A stretch of 64,000 bases of DNA from Arion vulgaris (lineage: Eukaryota; Mollusca; Gastropoda; Stylommatophora; Arionidae), in assembly GCA_020796225.1 (NCBI GenBank), contig CM036775.1, forward strand, positions 13,918,671 to 13,982,670, in the 5' to 3' direction. Of the stretch, positions 10,946 to 20,849 are shown in pieces (the first letter of the stretch is position 1; the number at the start of each line of letters is the position of its first letter). The notes beneath the pieces are model-generated. The model was not told the DNA's origin and ran no database searches. It worked only from the letters and a program-made list of their open reading frames with translations. Position numbers and translations under genes: made by a program.

Positions 10946-11670
10946 AGTGCAACATCTAGGCCAGCAGTTGCCAAACTTTGCATTACTACCTATCCCTTTT
11001 ATACACATTTTGCTGACAAGGACGTCCACAAGTTTCTATATATGAACATTTTATAGCAATGGAGATATTATTACACCACACCAACAGTCAAGCTAGCTCT
11101 AATTTCTCAGACTGTGGGAAACTTCAAATAATCTTTCATTTTGTCCTGTCAGACATTTAGACTATGATCTGGTCTGGGTCCTTTCATTTCGCAGCGGAAC
11201 TAGTTTACCACAGTTTTTATATATATTTAAAAAATTTATTTTTCGGTTTGAAATGTCAAAAATCATAACATTTCTTTAAGCGCTTGATGATCCCCTTTTA
11301 GTACCTTCAGGAACCCCGGGGCCCATGGATCCAAGTTTGGGAAACGCTAATCTAGGCAATAGACAGGAGGTGTTGGAGGTCAACCATTTCAGCCAACCTT
11401 TGATGCTGTGACAACATGTGATGATGAAATCAAACAAAATGAGAATGGTAAAGTGGTCACCTAGAAGATTTGGATGTTGCAGATGATATTGCCTTGTTAA
11501 CTCCTTCTTTACTTTCGTTTACTTGAAATATTGTCTATATAATCAATATTGTCTCTTGTATAAACTTCACTGTCTTTTGTAGATCACACAGAGGTCTGTG
11601 TAGTTTTCTGTCGAGTGTTATTTCGTTAGGACAGTGAGTTTGCCTCAGTATATTATATTTGGGACAGTCT
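10946..11670. other. no gene seen
   Basis: Unique AT-rich sequence over about 700 bp. No splice-bounded coding segment, RNA gene or repeat family is recognised. Confidence 0.5.
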
Positions 11671-11671
11671 T

Positions 11672-11990
11672 GCACCCGTCTGGTGCTGGGGCCCGCAAGA
11701 GAAGCAAAGATTAGTACCACTACGGCCTACATGTCATATCGTAAGAGGTGACTGATGTAGGAGCTAGGGAAGCTACCCTAGTAAATAAAAAGCATCGCAG
11801 AAATCGAATGTGCTGGCCTACTTGTAGGCGCATTACTGGCACAACATATATTCGCTTTTAGGGTCAGATCACATACAAATCACACAGAGTGGTTAACAAG
11901 TGGTCGATATGGAACATAGGCTCAGATCACATACAAATCACACAGAGTGGTTAACAAGTGGTCAATATGGAGCATTCGAAGAAGAAGGGG
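11672..11990 (+). mobile_element. SINE-A copy with duplicated 3' segment
   Basis: The full collinear SINE-A runs from TGGTGCTGGGGCCCGC to GTGGTCGATATGG. The last ~58 bp (from GGNTCAGATCACATAC to CAATATGG) occur twice, at about 11862-11918 and 11919-11975, before the GAAGAAG tail. Confidence 0.85.
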
Positions 11991-11994
11991 CAGT

Positions 11995-12420
11995 CTTGAA
12001 GTATGTGCTCTGCAGTCTGATGTGGCTGTCCATATGTACACATGGCTGAATTGCCAAACTTGAATTTTGTATACATGTGGCTGCGGAGTCGATTGTGTCC
12101 TGTTCTAAGGCGCAGAATGACAACTTGTTCCATTCTGCTCACATTATAGTAATCGTCTTGTGTTGGTATTTGTGGCTGTCTGAATGATTTAATCATCCTT
12201 TTCTTTTGGTGGTAGGTAACTGGCGTATCCGGTTGCTCTTCTGCAGCACCTTCCTTGACCAATCGGCCTGCTGTTTCATTTCCTGGTATTTCACAGTGAG
12301 AGGGTGTCCACTGCAAAACAACATTGAGCTGCTTGCACAGTTTAGACTGTAGGGTCTGTAGACCTGGCAATTTTCGGGACCGGAGTGCTTGACGTGCTGA
12401 TTTTGTACCTTGTTAAGTAA
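11995..12420 (-). pseudogene. LINE remnant, RNase H domain and zinc tail
   Basis: The minus-strand frame reads LQWTPSHCEIPGNETAGRL (last strand and helix of an RNase H fold), then VVILRLRTGHNRLRSHMYTK and MCTYGQPHQTAEHILQDCP, the usual carboxy terminus of RNase H-bearing LINEs. The first Cys-x-Cys pair is altered (CTYG). The RT is absent, so this is a 5'-truncated dead copy. Confidence 0.85.
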
Positions 12421-12527
12421 AAATAACCAAGATATACAAAGAAAAACATAGAACTTGTCTTCTATAGTATCAAAAGTTGGACTGCAGATAAGCGCTATTA
12501 AAAGACAAATAAAATAAAGACACCCCA

Positions 12528-12838
12528 TTGTTCATTTGAGGATCATCTTCATCGGACATGTCAATAATTGTTCAGATCTCATTCCAAGTATGTATCTCAG
12601 TGTGTTTAGACTAACAACTCCCGTTCTATGTTGACTGATGCATCTACTGGGGTTCATCTTGTGGTTTTCCCGTCTTGCCGCACCTATCAGTATGCACAAC
12701 TTGCGTAACCGAGATAGAGAATACGATTGATCTTTTTCTTTGAAATCTTCAGAGAGTATGTTTTCTCTTAGAGCGTTGATGATGATGCCTTTGTTCATAG
12801 AAGACCCATTCTCGATCGCAGCATTGCACACCTATGGC
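12528..12838 (-). pseudogene. LINE remnant, RNase H carboxy tail
   Basis: A 99-aa minus-strand frame has LCILIGAARRENHKMN, then RTGVVSLNTLRYILGMRSEQ and LTCPMKMI. It is the tail that follows RNase H in the family at 23440-24300 and 46170-46690. The second Cys of the CPxC motif is lost. Confidence 0.6.
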
Positions 12839-12843
12839 AAGTT

Positions 12844-13650
12844 TTGAAAGATAACATTCTGAAATCTAAGATGATAACTATAACAGAGCAGTTCACCTAT
12901 TTAGGTAGCAATTTTGATAGTACAGGAAATGTTAAAAAAGAAATTATGATACGAATTGGCAAAGCAATATCAGCTTTTAAAAGTCTAAATAAAATATGGA
13001 ACTGCAAGTTATATAGTATTAAAGCTACAAATTTTCAATTCAAATGTATCAATCCTAACATATGCCAGCGAGAGTTGGAAAATGACTAAAGATATAGAAA
13101 GTAAGTTGGATCATTTGAAATTAAATGTCTGCTAAAAAAATAATGAACATAAAATTGGACGAATTCACGAGACGTGATGAAATTAGAGAAATGTCTGGCC
13201 AGCCACTAGTAACAACTGTTATAAGAAGGAAAAGATGGAGATATGTTGAACATACCTTGAAAAGAAATTATCAAAAAATATCAAAGCAGGCATTGAAGTG
13301 GGATGCAAAGGGCTTAATAAATAGAGGACGCCATAGGGAAACCCTGAAACGAACTTTGCGGAGAGAGGCAAGAAATATCAGACTCAATAATGGAAGAGAT
13401 TGAGTGAGTTGCCCAGGACAGAGCGGTATGGAGAAATTACTTGTAGGCAGTGGTGGCTCGTAGTCATTTTTTTTGGTGGGGCCAGACACAAATTTTCGGA
13501 AAAATCAGGGTTTTTGGAGTATTTACTATTATTTGTCTATTCCGGGAAGTTTCCCCTTTCGATTATTGGTGGGCTAGGCCCACTGGCCCTTAATGACGAG
13601 CTGCCCCTGCTTGCAGGTCTTATGTAATGTATAACGGTGAAAATGAAAAT
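12844..13650 (+). pseudogene. LINE remnant, post-RT domain and ORF end (family 5), split by a MITE
   Basis: Frames on the plus strand read QFTYLGSNFDSTGNVKKEI, then KIMNIKLDEFTRRDEIREMS, RRKRWRYVEHTLKRN and ALKWDAKGL. A close relative at 43700-44235 allows alignment: its ATTACTTGCATGTCCTATG end is here interrupted by a 162-bp MITE (13448-13609), after which GTCTTATGTAATGTATAACGG resumes. The RT core is missing. Confidence 0.8.
13448..13609. mobile_element. hAT-type MITE, 162 bp, inside a LINE
   Basis: It starts CAGTGGTGGCTCGTAGTCAT and ends in the inverted match ATGACGAGCTGCCCCTG. It is flanked by 8-bp direct repeats CTTGTAGG and CTTGCAGG (one mismatch). An 8-bp duplication and CAGTG-type termini are typical of hAT elements. 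The uninterrupted LINE at 44170 shows the empty-site arrangement. Confidence 0.85.
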
Positions 13651-13654
13651 CGTG

Positions 13655-13885
13655 GTATATCCTTTACAGGACTTCGCTACAACCACAGTAAACGAGTCGA
13701 TAATTTTCTAGGCACCACTTATATTTTCAGTAGTTTGTCATTGCTTTCTGAACGGTGTGGTCTATTTTTACTGTTCGTAAAAATCCACGGGAACAAACTT
13801 GCTTTCAAATTGTCTGGCGCAGAGTTTGAGCCAGGTACACTTGGATTGTGATCGAGTTCACTACCGTGTTAAACTACAGATACAT
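13655..13885 (-). mobile_element. SINE-D copy (degraded)
   Basis: Minus-strand landmarks shared with 59794 and 45880: the GGATATACCACG region, AAGCAATGACAAACTACTG, CGTGGATTTTTAC. The tRNA-like head is too diverged to score. Confidence 0.6.
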
Positions 13886-13979
13886 CTTAACTTGTGTTTT
13901 GATATTTTTCCGTTTTGACACCTGGTTTCAATGTAGCCTTTCCTGTGATCCAGAAAATCCTAAACACATTAGGTAAACT

Positions 13980-14439
13980 CAGTGGCGGCTTGTGATCATT
14001 TTTGTTGTTGGGGCGAGACTTAAATCTTCTATTATTTATATATATATAATTCGGTATTTACGCACGGGACTAATTTTTAGCGCAATAACACCGTTTACTG
14101 TGCACTGACTTGGCCGTGTAAGAATTCCCTAATGACTGAATGAAAATCACATATTTGTCTGTTTTAAATAACCAATCGAGAGAGAGAGAGGTTATTTGTG
14201 GTTAAGAGACGGTTTAAATAAATCACATTTCTACTGGCTCTAAAAAATACTGTGCTGGAAATGCGTGAAGTATACTATTTAGGGAACAAAGTTTGTGAAT
14301 TTAAGAATGTATGTGATATGTTAGAACTATATATTCAACCTTCAAAGCTAATAATTATGACAAATAATTTAAAAAATAATATTTCACATTATTTTTGGTG
14401 GGGTCCAGCCACCCTCCCCTCAATGACGAACCGCCACTG
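13980..14439. mobile_element. hAT-type MITE, 460 bp, with perfect 8-bp target duplication
   Basis: The left end CAGTGGCGGCTTGTGATCAT and the right end ATGACGAACCGCCACTG are inverted repeats. Flanks are identical 8-mers GGTAAACT at 13972-13979 and 14440-14447. No transposase is encoded, so it is non-autonomous. The termini match the smaller MITE at 13448. Confidence 0.9.
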
Positions 14440-14639
14440 GGTAAACTTACCCAGAGGAGGTACATTGGAGAATGGTCGTGCTGGTGATGGAGCCTTGCTA
14501 CATACAGACTCCAGTGGAATATCTCCAGATACAGATTTGCAAAAGGATTGCTCGTTGACTGGTTTCTTTTCTGGACAATCAGGACGATCCATATAGTACA
14601 AGAGACCTTCCAGACATCCTTCACTTCTTTGGGCGTAAG

Positions 14640-15275
14640 ATTGTGCAACACTGCCCTGTGGAGAGTGTCAGCTTTTAATATGTGCCAGTATTAGAAAAGA
14701 ACCTAAAATATCCAACGATGACTACCATATACTCGACAGACAAGGACAGACTATCATCTTCCGACACAGGACAGGGCATAACAGACTGAACAAACACCTA
14801 CACAGGCTACGATTGTCTCATTCCCCTCTGTGTCCTTGTGGCACAGCTGATCAAATCACAGAACATGTCCTGCAAGACTGTCCCCTGTATGTCCTCCTTA
14901 GAAAGGAATGCTGGCCCTACAACACTACATTCAAAACTACATGGCACTAGAGATGAGCTCTCCAGACAACAGTTGACTTCATTATAAGAACCCGTCTAAC
15001 GGTATAATCATCAAAACTACATGGCACTAGAGATGAGCTCCAGACAACAGTCGACTTCATTATAAGAACCCGTCTAACGGTATAATCATCAAAACTACAT
15101 GGCACTAGAGATGAGCTCCAGACAACAGTCGACTTCATCATAAGAACCCGTCTAACGGTATAATCATCAAAACTACATGGCACTAGAGATGAGCTCCAGA
15201 CAACAGTCGACTTCATTATAAGAACGCATCTAACGGTATAATCATCAAAATAGTGATCGCAACGACAAAGAAGAA
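14640..15275 (+). pseudogene. LINE remnant: RNase H tail plus 3' UTR with 77-bp tandem repeat
   Basis: Plus-strand translation gives LDRQGQTIIFRHRTGHNRLN, LCPCGTADQITEHVLQDCPLY and then stops. It is followed by four near-identical copies (about 77 bp, AACTACATGGCACTAGAGATG) of the region after the stop, ending ATAATCATCAAAATAGTGAT with a GACAAAGAAGAAGAA tail. The same LINE family seeded the 25-bp array at 20868. Confidence 0.85.
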
Positions 15276-15324
15276 GAATATGTGCCAGTAAGTTCAGAAA
15301 CTCATCCATTTATTTCGAACCAGA

Positions 15325-15500
15325 AGCACTTGAGTTTTCGGCTCGGTGCCATGGACATCGTAATCCTTCGGTTCGGTGCCACGAACACCGTAAATCTGGA
15401 GAATTGTGTCTTTTCTGTCAGCCCGCGAAATTGAACTGCACTCACAGAGGGCTTGTCACCCGTCGTCCAACGCGTTACGAACACGATTTGCAGGCGGACT
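15325..15500 (-). mobile_element. SINE-E copy (tRNA-derived)
   Basis: Reverse complement of the element at 10511: AACGCGTTGGACGACGGGTG, CAGTTCAATTTC, ACGGTGTTCGTGGCACCGAA. The B box is slightly degraded. Confidence 0.75.
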
Positions 15501-15534
15501 TTATCCATTTATTCATACATTCAGTTATTAATCA

Positions 15535-16845
15535 GGGAGGCAAGCCGACATCGGGGAGGAAAGCTGACACCGCGGAGGAAAGCTGTCATCAGGAGAAAAG
15601 CCGACACCGCGGAGGAAAGCTGACATCAGGAGAAAAGCCGACACCGCGGAGGAAAGCTGTCATCAGGAGAAAAGCCGACACCGCGGAGGAAAGCTGACAT
15701 CAGGAGAAAAGCCGACACCGCGGAGGAAAGCTGACATCGGGGAGGTAAGCCCACATCGTGAAGAAACCTGACATCGGGAGGAAAGCTGCCATGGGGGAAG
15801 GAAGCTGATATCGGGGAGGAAAGCTGACATTGGGGAAGAAAGCTGACATCGGGGAAGAAACTGACATCAGGGAGGAAAGCTGACATCGGGGAAGAAAGCT
15901 GACATTGGGGAAGAAAGCTGACATCGGGGAGGAAAGCTGACATCGGGGAGGATAGTCGACATCGGGGAGGAAAGCCGACATCGGGTAGAAAAGTCGACAT
16001 CGGGAAGGAAAGCCGAGCATCGGGTAGAAAAGTCGACATCGAAAGGAAAGCCGACATCGGGTAGAAAAGTCGACATCGGGGAAGGAAAGCCGACATCGGG
16101 TAGAAAAGTCGACATCGGGAAAGGAAAGCCGACATCGGGTAGAAAAGTCGACATCGGGGAAGGAAAGCCAACATCGGGTAGAAAAGTCGACATCGGGGAA
16201 GGAAAGCCGACATCGGGTAGAAAAGTTGACATCGGGTAGAAAAGTCGACATCGGGGAAGGAAAGCCGACATCGGGTAGAAAAGTCGACATCGGGAAAGGA
16301 AAGCTGACATCGGGTAGAAAAGTCGACATCGGGAAAGGAAAGCTGACATCGGGTAGAAAAGTTGACATCGGGGAAGGAAAGTCAACATCGGGGAGGAAAG
16401 TCGACATCGGGTAGAAAAGTTGACATCGGGGAAGGAAAGTCGACATCGGGGAGGAAAGTTGACATCGGGGAAGGAAAGTCGACATCGGGTAGAAAAGTCG
16501 ACATCGGGTAGAAAAGTTGACATCGGGGAAGGAAAGTCGACATCGGGGAGGAAAGTCGACATCGGGGAGGAAAGTCGACATCGGGTAGAAAAGTTGACAT
16601 CGGGGAAGGAAAGTCGACATCGGGGAGGAAAGTCGACATCGGGTAGAAAAGTCGACATCGGGGAGGAAAGTCGACATCGGGTAGAAAAGTCGACATCGGG
16701 TAGAAAAGTTGACATCGGGGAAGGAAAGTCGACATCGGGGAGGAAAGTCGACATCGGGGAGGAAAGTCGACATCGGGGAGGAAAGTCGACATCGGGTAGA
16801 AAAGTCGACATCGGGAAAGGAAAGCTGACATCGGGGTATCTGTAT
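15535..16845. repeat. Complex GACATCGGG minisatellite, 1.3 kb
   Basis: The first 190 bp use a unit of about 37-39 bp (GGAGAAAAGCCGACACCGCGG). The rest uses 19-21 bp half-units of the form GACATCGGGKAGRAAAGYC alternating between GGGTAGAAAAGTC and GGGAAGGAAAGYC, giving a 39-40 bp dimer. Units are strongly strand-asymmetric (purine-rich on +). Long ORFs on both strands in several frames are artefacts of the missing stops. Confidence 0.93.
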
Positions 16846-16898
16846 GACTAGGAATAGGTATCTTACTAAGACAGTATATAATATAAAATTGTACTTAC

Positions 16899-17528
16899 CT
16901 TCAACCTTCGTCTAAATTTTGGTGGTTGCTGGTCCAACAAGCTCTCGTTTTGAACAAGATGTGAGAGTTTAGACTCTTGGACGACAAAGGATTCCGACTC
17001 TTCTGCTTGTCTCTGTAACTGTTCAAGTGAACGGACATCTTGTGCCCTTTTCTGCTGCTCTAACTGGTCCTCAAGCTGATGCTGTCTCAAAAGGAGCTCT
17101 TCTTGTTGCTTCTGCAAACTTTTCAACTGTTCCTCGTAAAAGCTAGCTTCTACGGGGGATAGTTGACTGAGTCCTTGTTGAGATGCTGGCTGGTTGATTA
17201 CTTTCTCCTGCGTGTTGTTGAAATTACATTTTGTAGATATCGGTGTTCCTGAATATGATTCTTGTGTGCGTTTTGGTGGCTCCGGATCGTGGTCCTGGAT
17301 AAACTGAATCCACTGACAAGTCTGATCGTGTTTTAGAAATTCTCTTCCCGCATTCTTCACTCTTAGTGCAATAGGTATTGGTTGCTGCATGCGCTGTGGA
17401 TGCAACATGGCTTCTGCCATAGATAGTGATCGTTTGTATATTTGTGATTGTTTATTAACTGAGTCAGCATCGTCACGGCCTCTGAGGCTGACGTTTGATG
17501 ATAAGTGCACCGGCGCTTCATTCTCCAT
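16899..17528 (-). CDS. Exon of an unknown Q-rich coiled-coil protein (partial gene)
   Basis: The minus-strand frame starts at an ATG at 17528 (MENEAPVHLSSNV) and is open for 210 codons to a consensus donor: AAG at 16899-16901 followed by GTAAGT, so the exon ends at 16899. Residues about 1-100 are polar with a short hydrophobic patch around PIPIALRV and a WIQFIQDHDPEPP segment. Residues about 120-190 are a strong heptad coiled coil rich in Q, E and L (YEEQLKSLQKQQEELLLRQ). A basic KFRRRLK precedes the donor. Composition is unlike the repeats around it, which favours a real host exon. Downstream exons should lie below 15.5 kb or outside the window, but none was recognised. I cannot assign a family. 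A low-complexity pseudo-exon cannot be excluded. Confidence 0.6.
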
Positions 17529-17639
17529 TGCAAACCTTTATTAATTATACAAGTTATATTAGTAAGCGATGCTTACTTGTTCTGTGATTTCGGAACCTGT
17601 TGGGAGAGATAATACACATTTAAGATTTCTGTTTAAACA

Positions 17640-17990
17640 AGACATTCTTCGTCTTCTTCTTTTGTCATCAATCTGCTTCCGGGTTGTTGCACAGTGTCGT
17701 GATTTATGTTTTTGTCGTGCGCTGTCCTGATGACTTGGATGATTGTTAATTTTTGCTCTTTGACATGATTCTGCTATGCCATCTAACCATCTTTTCGGGG
17801 CTTCCTCTCGCCTTCTTCCCCTGATGTTCAGTTGTAGAAGACTCAGTATACAGTGGAGTTTGGTTGCATTCTTATTAAGTGGCCAGACCACTTCATTCTT
17901 TGTTTCCCAATGTAATTCAAGCAAGGTTCTGTGCCAACTTTTTTGTTCTGCTGATGTTTGTGACTCTTATCTTTTCGGGTTTTGTTGGTA
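17640..17990 (-). pseudogene. LINE 3' end fragment
   Basis: Minus-strand frame: NEVVWPLNKNATKLHCIL, then RREEAPKRWLDGIAESCQRA and RKQIDDKRRRR, the usual GRP-x-x-RWxDxI carboxy end of a LINE ORF. Frame and stops suggest a fossil. Confidence 0.65.
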
Positions 17991-18177
17991 ACTTTTCGCA
18001 GGCAGCGCATTTCACATGTAGTTATTAAAAAAAAAAAAATATGTTGAAAACTAGAGTGTTGTGAGATCTTTCATATGACTAATCAAATCTGGTTGCATGT
18101 TACAGTATAACCCAGTAGATGTGTTACTATAATAAGATGTGTTACTATTAAATAACGTTTTCTGTTTGTAATAACCA

Positions 18178-18830
18178 TCCATCGCAAGCTATGATGACAA
18201 CAGCCTCATACGTGTGCTGCTGCGCCTTCCTGGTGTGTGCAGAGGTGACTATAGAGTTCAATCCTTGAACACAATGCCCTACCATAGGTGGAGCGTACAT
18301 GATCAAGGTTAGACATATGGGTGTTGGGTGTTAAGTAACCGGCACAACTCCCTTGGGCTTTATGCAACAGTGTTGACGCTTGGGATCTTGGCTCTTATGA
18401 GAACTTCGGTATCTGGAATTTTGTCCTGCCAGTTTATTTTTAGTATTCCTTAGATAACTTGTGTGAAAGTGGTTTCGTTTTCTTGCGTGTCTGTTATACA
18501 CTGTTCATGTCTCGCTGGCGTGCAACAGCGTGGTTAGCATTATGGCCGGTAAACTTCAGCTTTGTAGCTACGCTTATCCCTTCCGCTCCACACATTAAAA
18601 CGCAGCACTGGCTTTCGATATCATATTAAAAACCTCATAGTCTATGTTTGCCGATCTGGATATGATGCTGCCAAGATAGGCAAAGTTGTCCGCTGACAGG
18701 AAACACCGGTGTTTAATATTTATGAAGGATCTGACATCGGGGTAACACTCAACTGAAAGACATGGGTGAACTAGTGATACGGAAAGCAAGCTTTCACGCA
18801 AAAACCAATCAGAGGTGCCAAAGCAGACGC
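18178..18830 (-). pseudogene. LINE 3' part, zinc-finger-tailed family (family 6)
   Basis: This is the reverse complement of a segment close to 54607-55380 and 41615-42005. It starts with the same 3' terminus (CCATCCATCGCAAGC on +). The frame at 18595-18801 (FLSADNFAYLGSIISRSANID) is the post-RT region. Multiple frame breaks. Confidence 0.75.
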
Positions 18831-18879
18831 AATGACTACGCCTGTATTAAAAGCGGGTGAACGACAAAAAATACTGTTG

Positions 18880-19240
18880 ATACAGTCTTATTCACTTTCT
18901 CATTGTCGTGAACACTCGCATGTCCAAGACAGTAGATCCAAGCAAGCCAGTGGAGGTTAGAAACCTTGATAGATCACATTAACTCATACCGAAGTTTGTC
19001 GTTTTGAGCCTTTTGACGCATCGACTAAGAGTCAGACACAACAACAGCCCCAGTAAACGGAATCCCAGAGTGCGCAGGCAATTGTGCGCAGGCAATGGTT
19101 CGCAGGCAATGGACCCTGCAAACGTCAACGATTTGCAGAATTACACTTATCTTCGTTCTTGGGCACATGGATTTCGATGGCAGTGATAGAGCAGACAGGC
19201 TGGCTGGCTCTGTCACCATATCAGGGACCAGCCAATGGAT
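18880..19240 (-). pseudogene. LINE RNase H fragment (family 7)
   Basis: The minus-strand frame contains GIPFTGAVVVSDS and an upstream LHWLAWIYC-like stretch matching the RNase H core of the copy at 23850-24290 (GAPFTRAVVVSDS). The order is collinear but interrupted by an inserted ~110 bp (19070-19180). Confidence 0.55.
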
Positions 19241-19262
19241 AGAGTTGACATTTTGAGCTCCC

Positions 19263-19505
19263 TCACTTTATGTGCCGCAAAGAAGATTTCCATTTAAAAC
19301 AATTCATGTCAAATACTAGATTACAGGTACTTGGATTGAAGATTGAGGTGGCGAGAAAAGAACAGCACAAAAGGTACATGAGTAGGCTCATCAATAAAAA
19401 TCGAACTGGCACGGTCAGTCGCTGGATGCTATTTGAGATTTTGCGAATGGGATCGGTGCACCTATGGACATGTCCGGAGTGCAATGAAGATATTTCAAAC
19501 TGAAA
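19263..19505 (+). pseudogene. LINE RNase H carboxy tail (family 7)
   Basis: Plus-strand frame: EVARKEQHKRYMSRLINKNR, TGTVSRWMLFEILRMGS, VHLWTCPECNEDIS. The CPxC zinc-ligand tail is intact. It lies head-to-head with the minus-strand RNase H piece upstream. Confidence 0.6.
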
Positions 19506-19589
19506 CTGAGAGTGCCCATGGAGGACAGTCTTAGAAGAAAGACATATATACTTTTCTTCATGTACGTAAGCATTAGCTAATGGAACTTA

Positions 19590-20470
19590 GTTAATTTGTT
19601 CCTTTCGTACACAACGTGCAGAGGTTTTAGATCTCCATGTGATGCGGTTCATTGCTAGCAGTTGGAGATCTTGTATGGTTTTACATCCCAATAGTTTACT
19701 TTTTTGTTGGATGGTTCTTCGTAGAGGTCTTAGGTCTTCCATGTTTTCTTTTCCCAACTGGTGACCACATAAGGACTTTTCGATTTAGTCTCTTTTCGTC
19801 TGATCTAAGAATATGACCTAAATATTTCCACCTTCGTTTCCTTATAATATTTGATACGGGTTGTTGGTGTGTTCTATCTCTCACTGCGTTGTTAGAAACG
19901 AAATCACTCCATTTTACTTTTAGTAATTTTCGGAGACATTTATTCTCAAAGCTGTCCAGTTTCTTATCAATTTTCTTTGTTGATTTCCAACTTTCACAAC
20001 CGTAGGTCAGTGCAGGAATCACAAAGGACCTAAACAATTTAACTTTTGTACATATACTAAGGTCTTGAGCTTGCCAGATATTCGTTAATTTAGTGAAGGC
20101 ACTAGCTGCTATTGCAATACGAGAGTTTATTTCTTTCATCATGTCTCCGTTGTTTGACACTTTACTACCCAAATATGTAAAATGTTTAACTTTCTCCAGT
20201 GTTTGGCCATTTATTACGATGTTGTCTGTTGAGTTTATGAAGTCCATAATTTTGGTCTTGGCAGAATTAATCTGAAGACCAACTTGTTCTGCAAGTGTGC
20301 AAAGATTGCTCGTTAGTTTGTGGGTTGCCTGTGTGGTTGAATTTAATATGGCCACGTCGTCGGCAAAGTCAAGATCAAATAGTCTGCTGTTATTAAGCCA
20401 TTTGATGCACAGTTGTTCATCTTGGGTGCATTTGCGCATGATCCAGTCTATAGCTAATGGAACTGCCGGA
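19590..20470 (-). pseudogene. LINE reverse transcriptase, palm to ORF end (family 5-like)
   Basis: A 247-codon open frame on the minus strand includes the RT catalytic box LDFADDVAIL near 20367, then VGLQINSAKTKIM, KHFTYLGSKVSNNG, ALTYGCESWKSTKKID, LRKLLKVKWSDF, RRWKYLGHILRSD and GKRKHGRPKTS. The ORF then breaks, but the terminus continues to about 19600 in another frame. RT motifs upstream of FADD are missing, so it is 5' truncated yet relatively young. Confidence 0.88.
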
Positions 20471-20575
20471 ATGAAAACGAGTACTAATTCTACCGTGTAT
20501 GCATTTTGTGTTCGTGGCTTGTGTACTTGGGATTCTGTTTAGGTTGTGCAGCACGACTTTCACACACTCGACTTT

Positions 20576-20842
20576 ACCCGTGTGGTGCCGGGGCCTGGAA
20601 TGGAAGCCAAGAATAGTACCACTGCGACCTACAAGGCATGTCGTAAAATGCGACTGAGGTAGGGACTTGTGGAAGCTACACAAGTTAATAAAAACCGTCG
20701 CAGAAATCGGAAGTGTTGACCTACTTGTGAATCGCATAACTGGCACAGCGTACAATCGCTGTTAGACTCAGATTACGTACAGATCACACAGAGTGGTTTA
20801 CAAGTTATCGATATGGAGCGTTCGAAGAAGAAGAAGAAGAAG
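20576..20842 (+). mobile_element. SINE-A copy, full length
   Basis: It runs from CCCGTGTGGTGCCGGGGCC through TACAAGGCATGTCGTAAAATG to GATATGGAGCGTTCGAAG with a (GAA)n tail. It directly abuts the LINE tail that carries the 25-bp array. Confidence 0.9.
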
Positions 20843-20849
20843 ACAGCAC

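Noticed and set aside
15626..16851. ORFs of up to 357 codons over the GACATCGGG minisatellite
   Set aside because: Several overlapping frames on both strands are open at once, with shifts between repeat registers; typical of a minisatellite.
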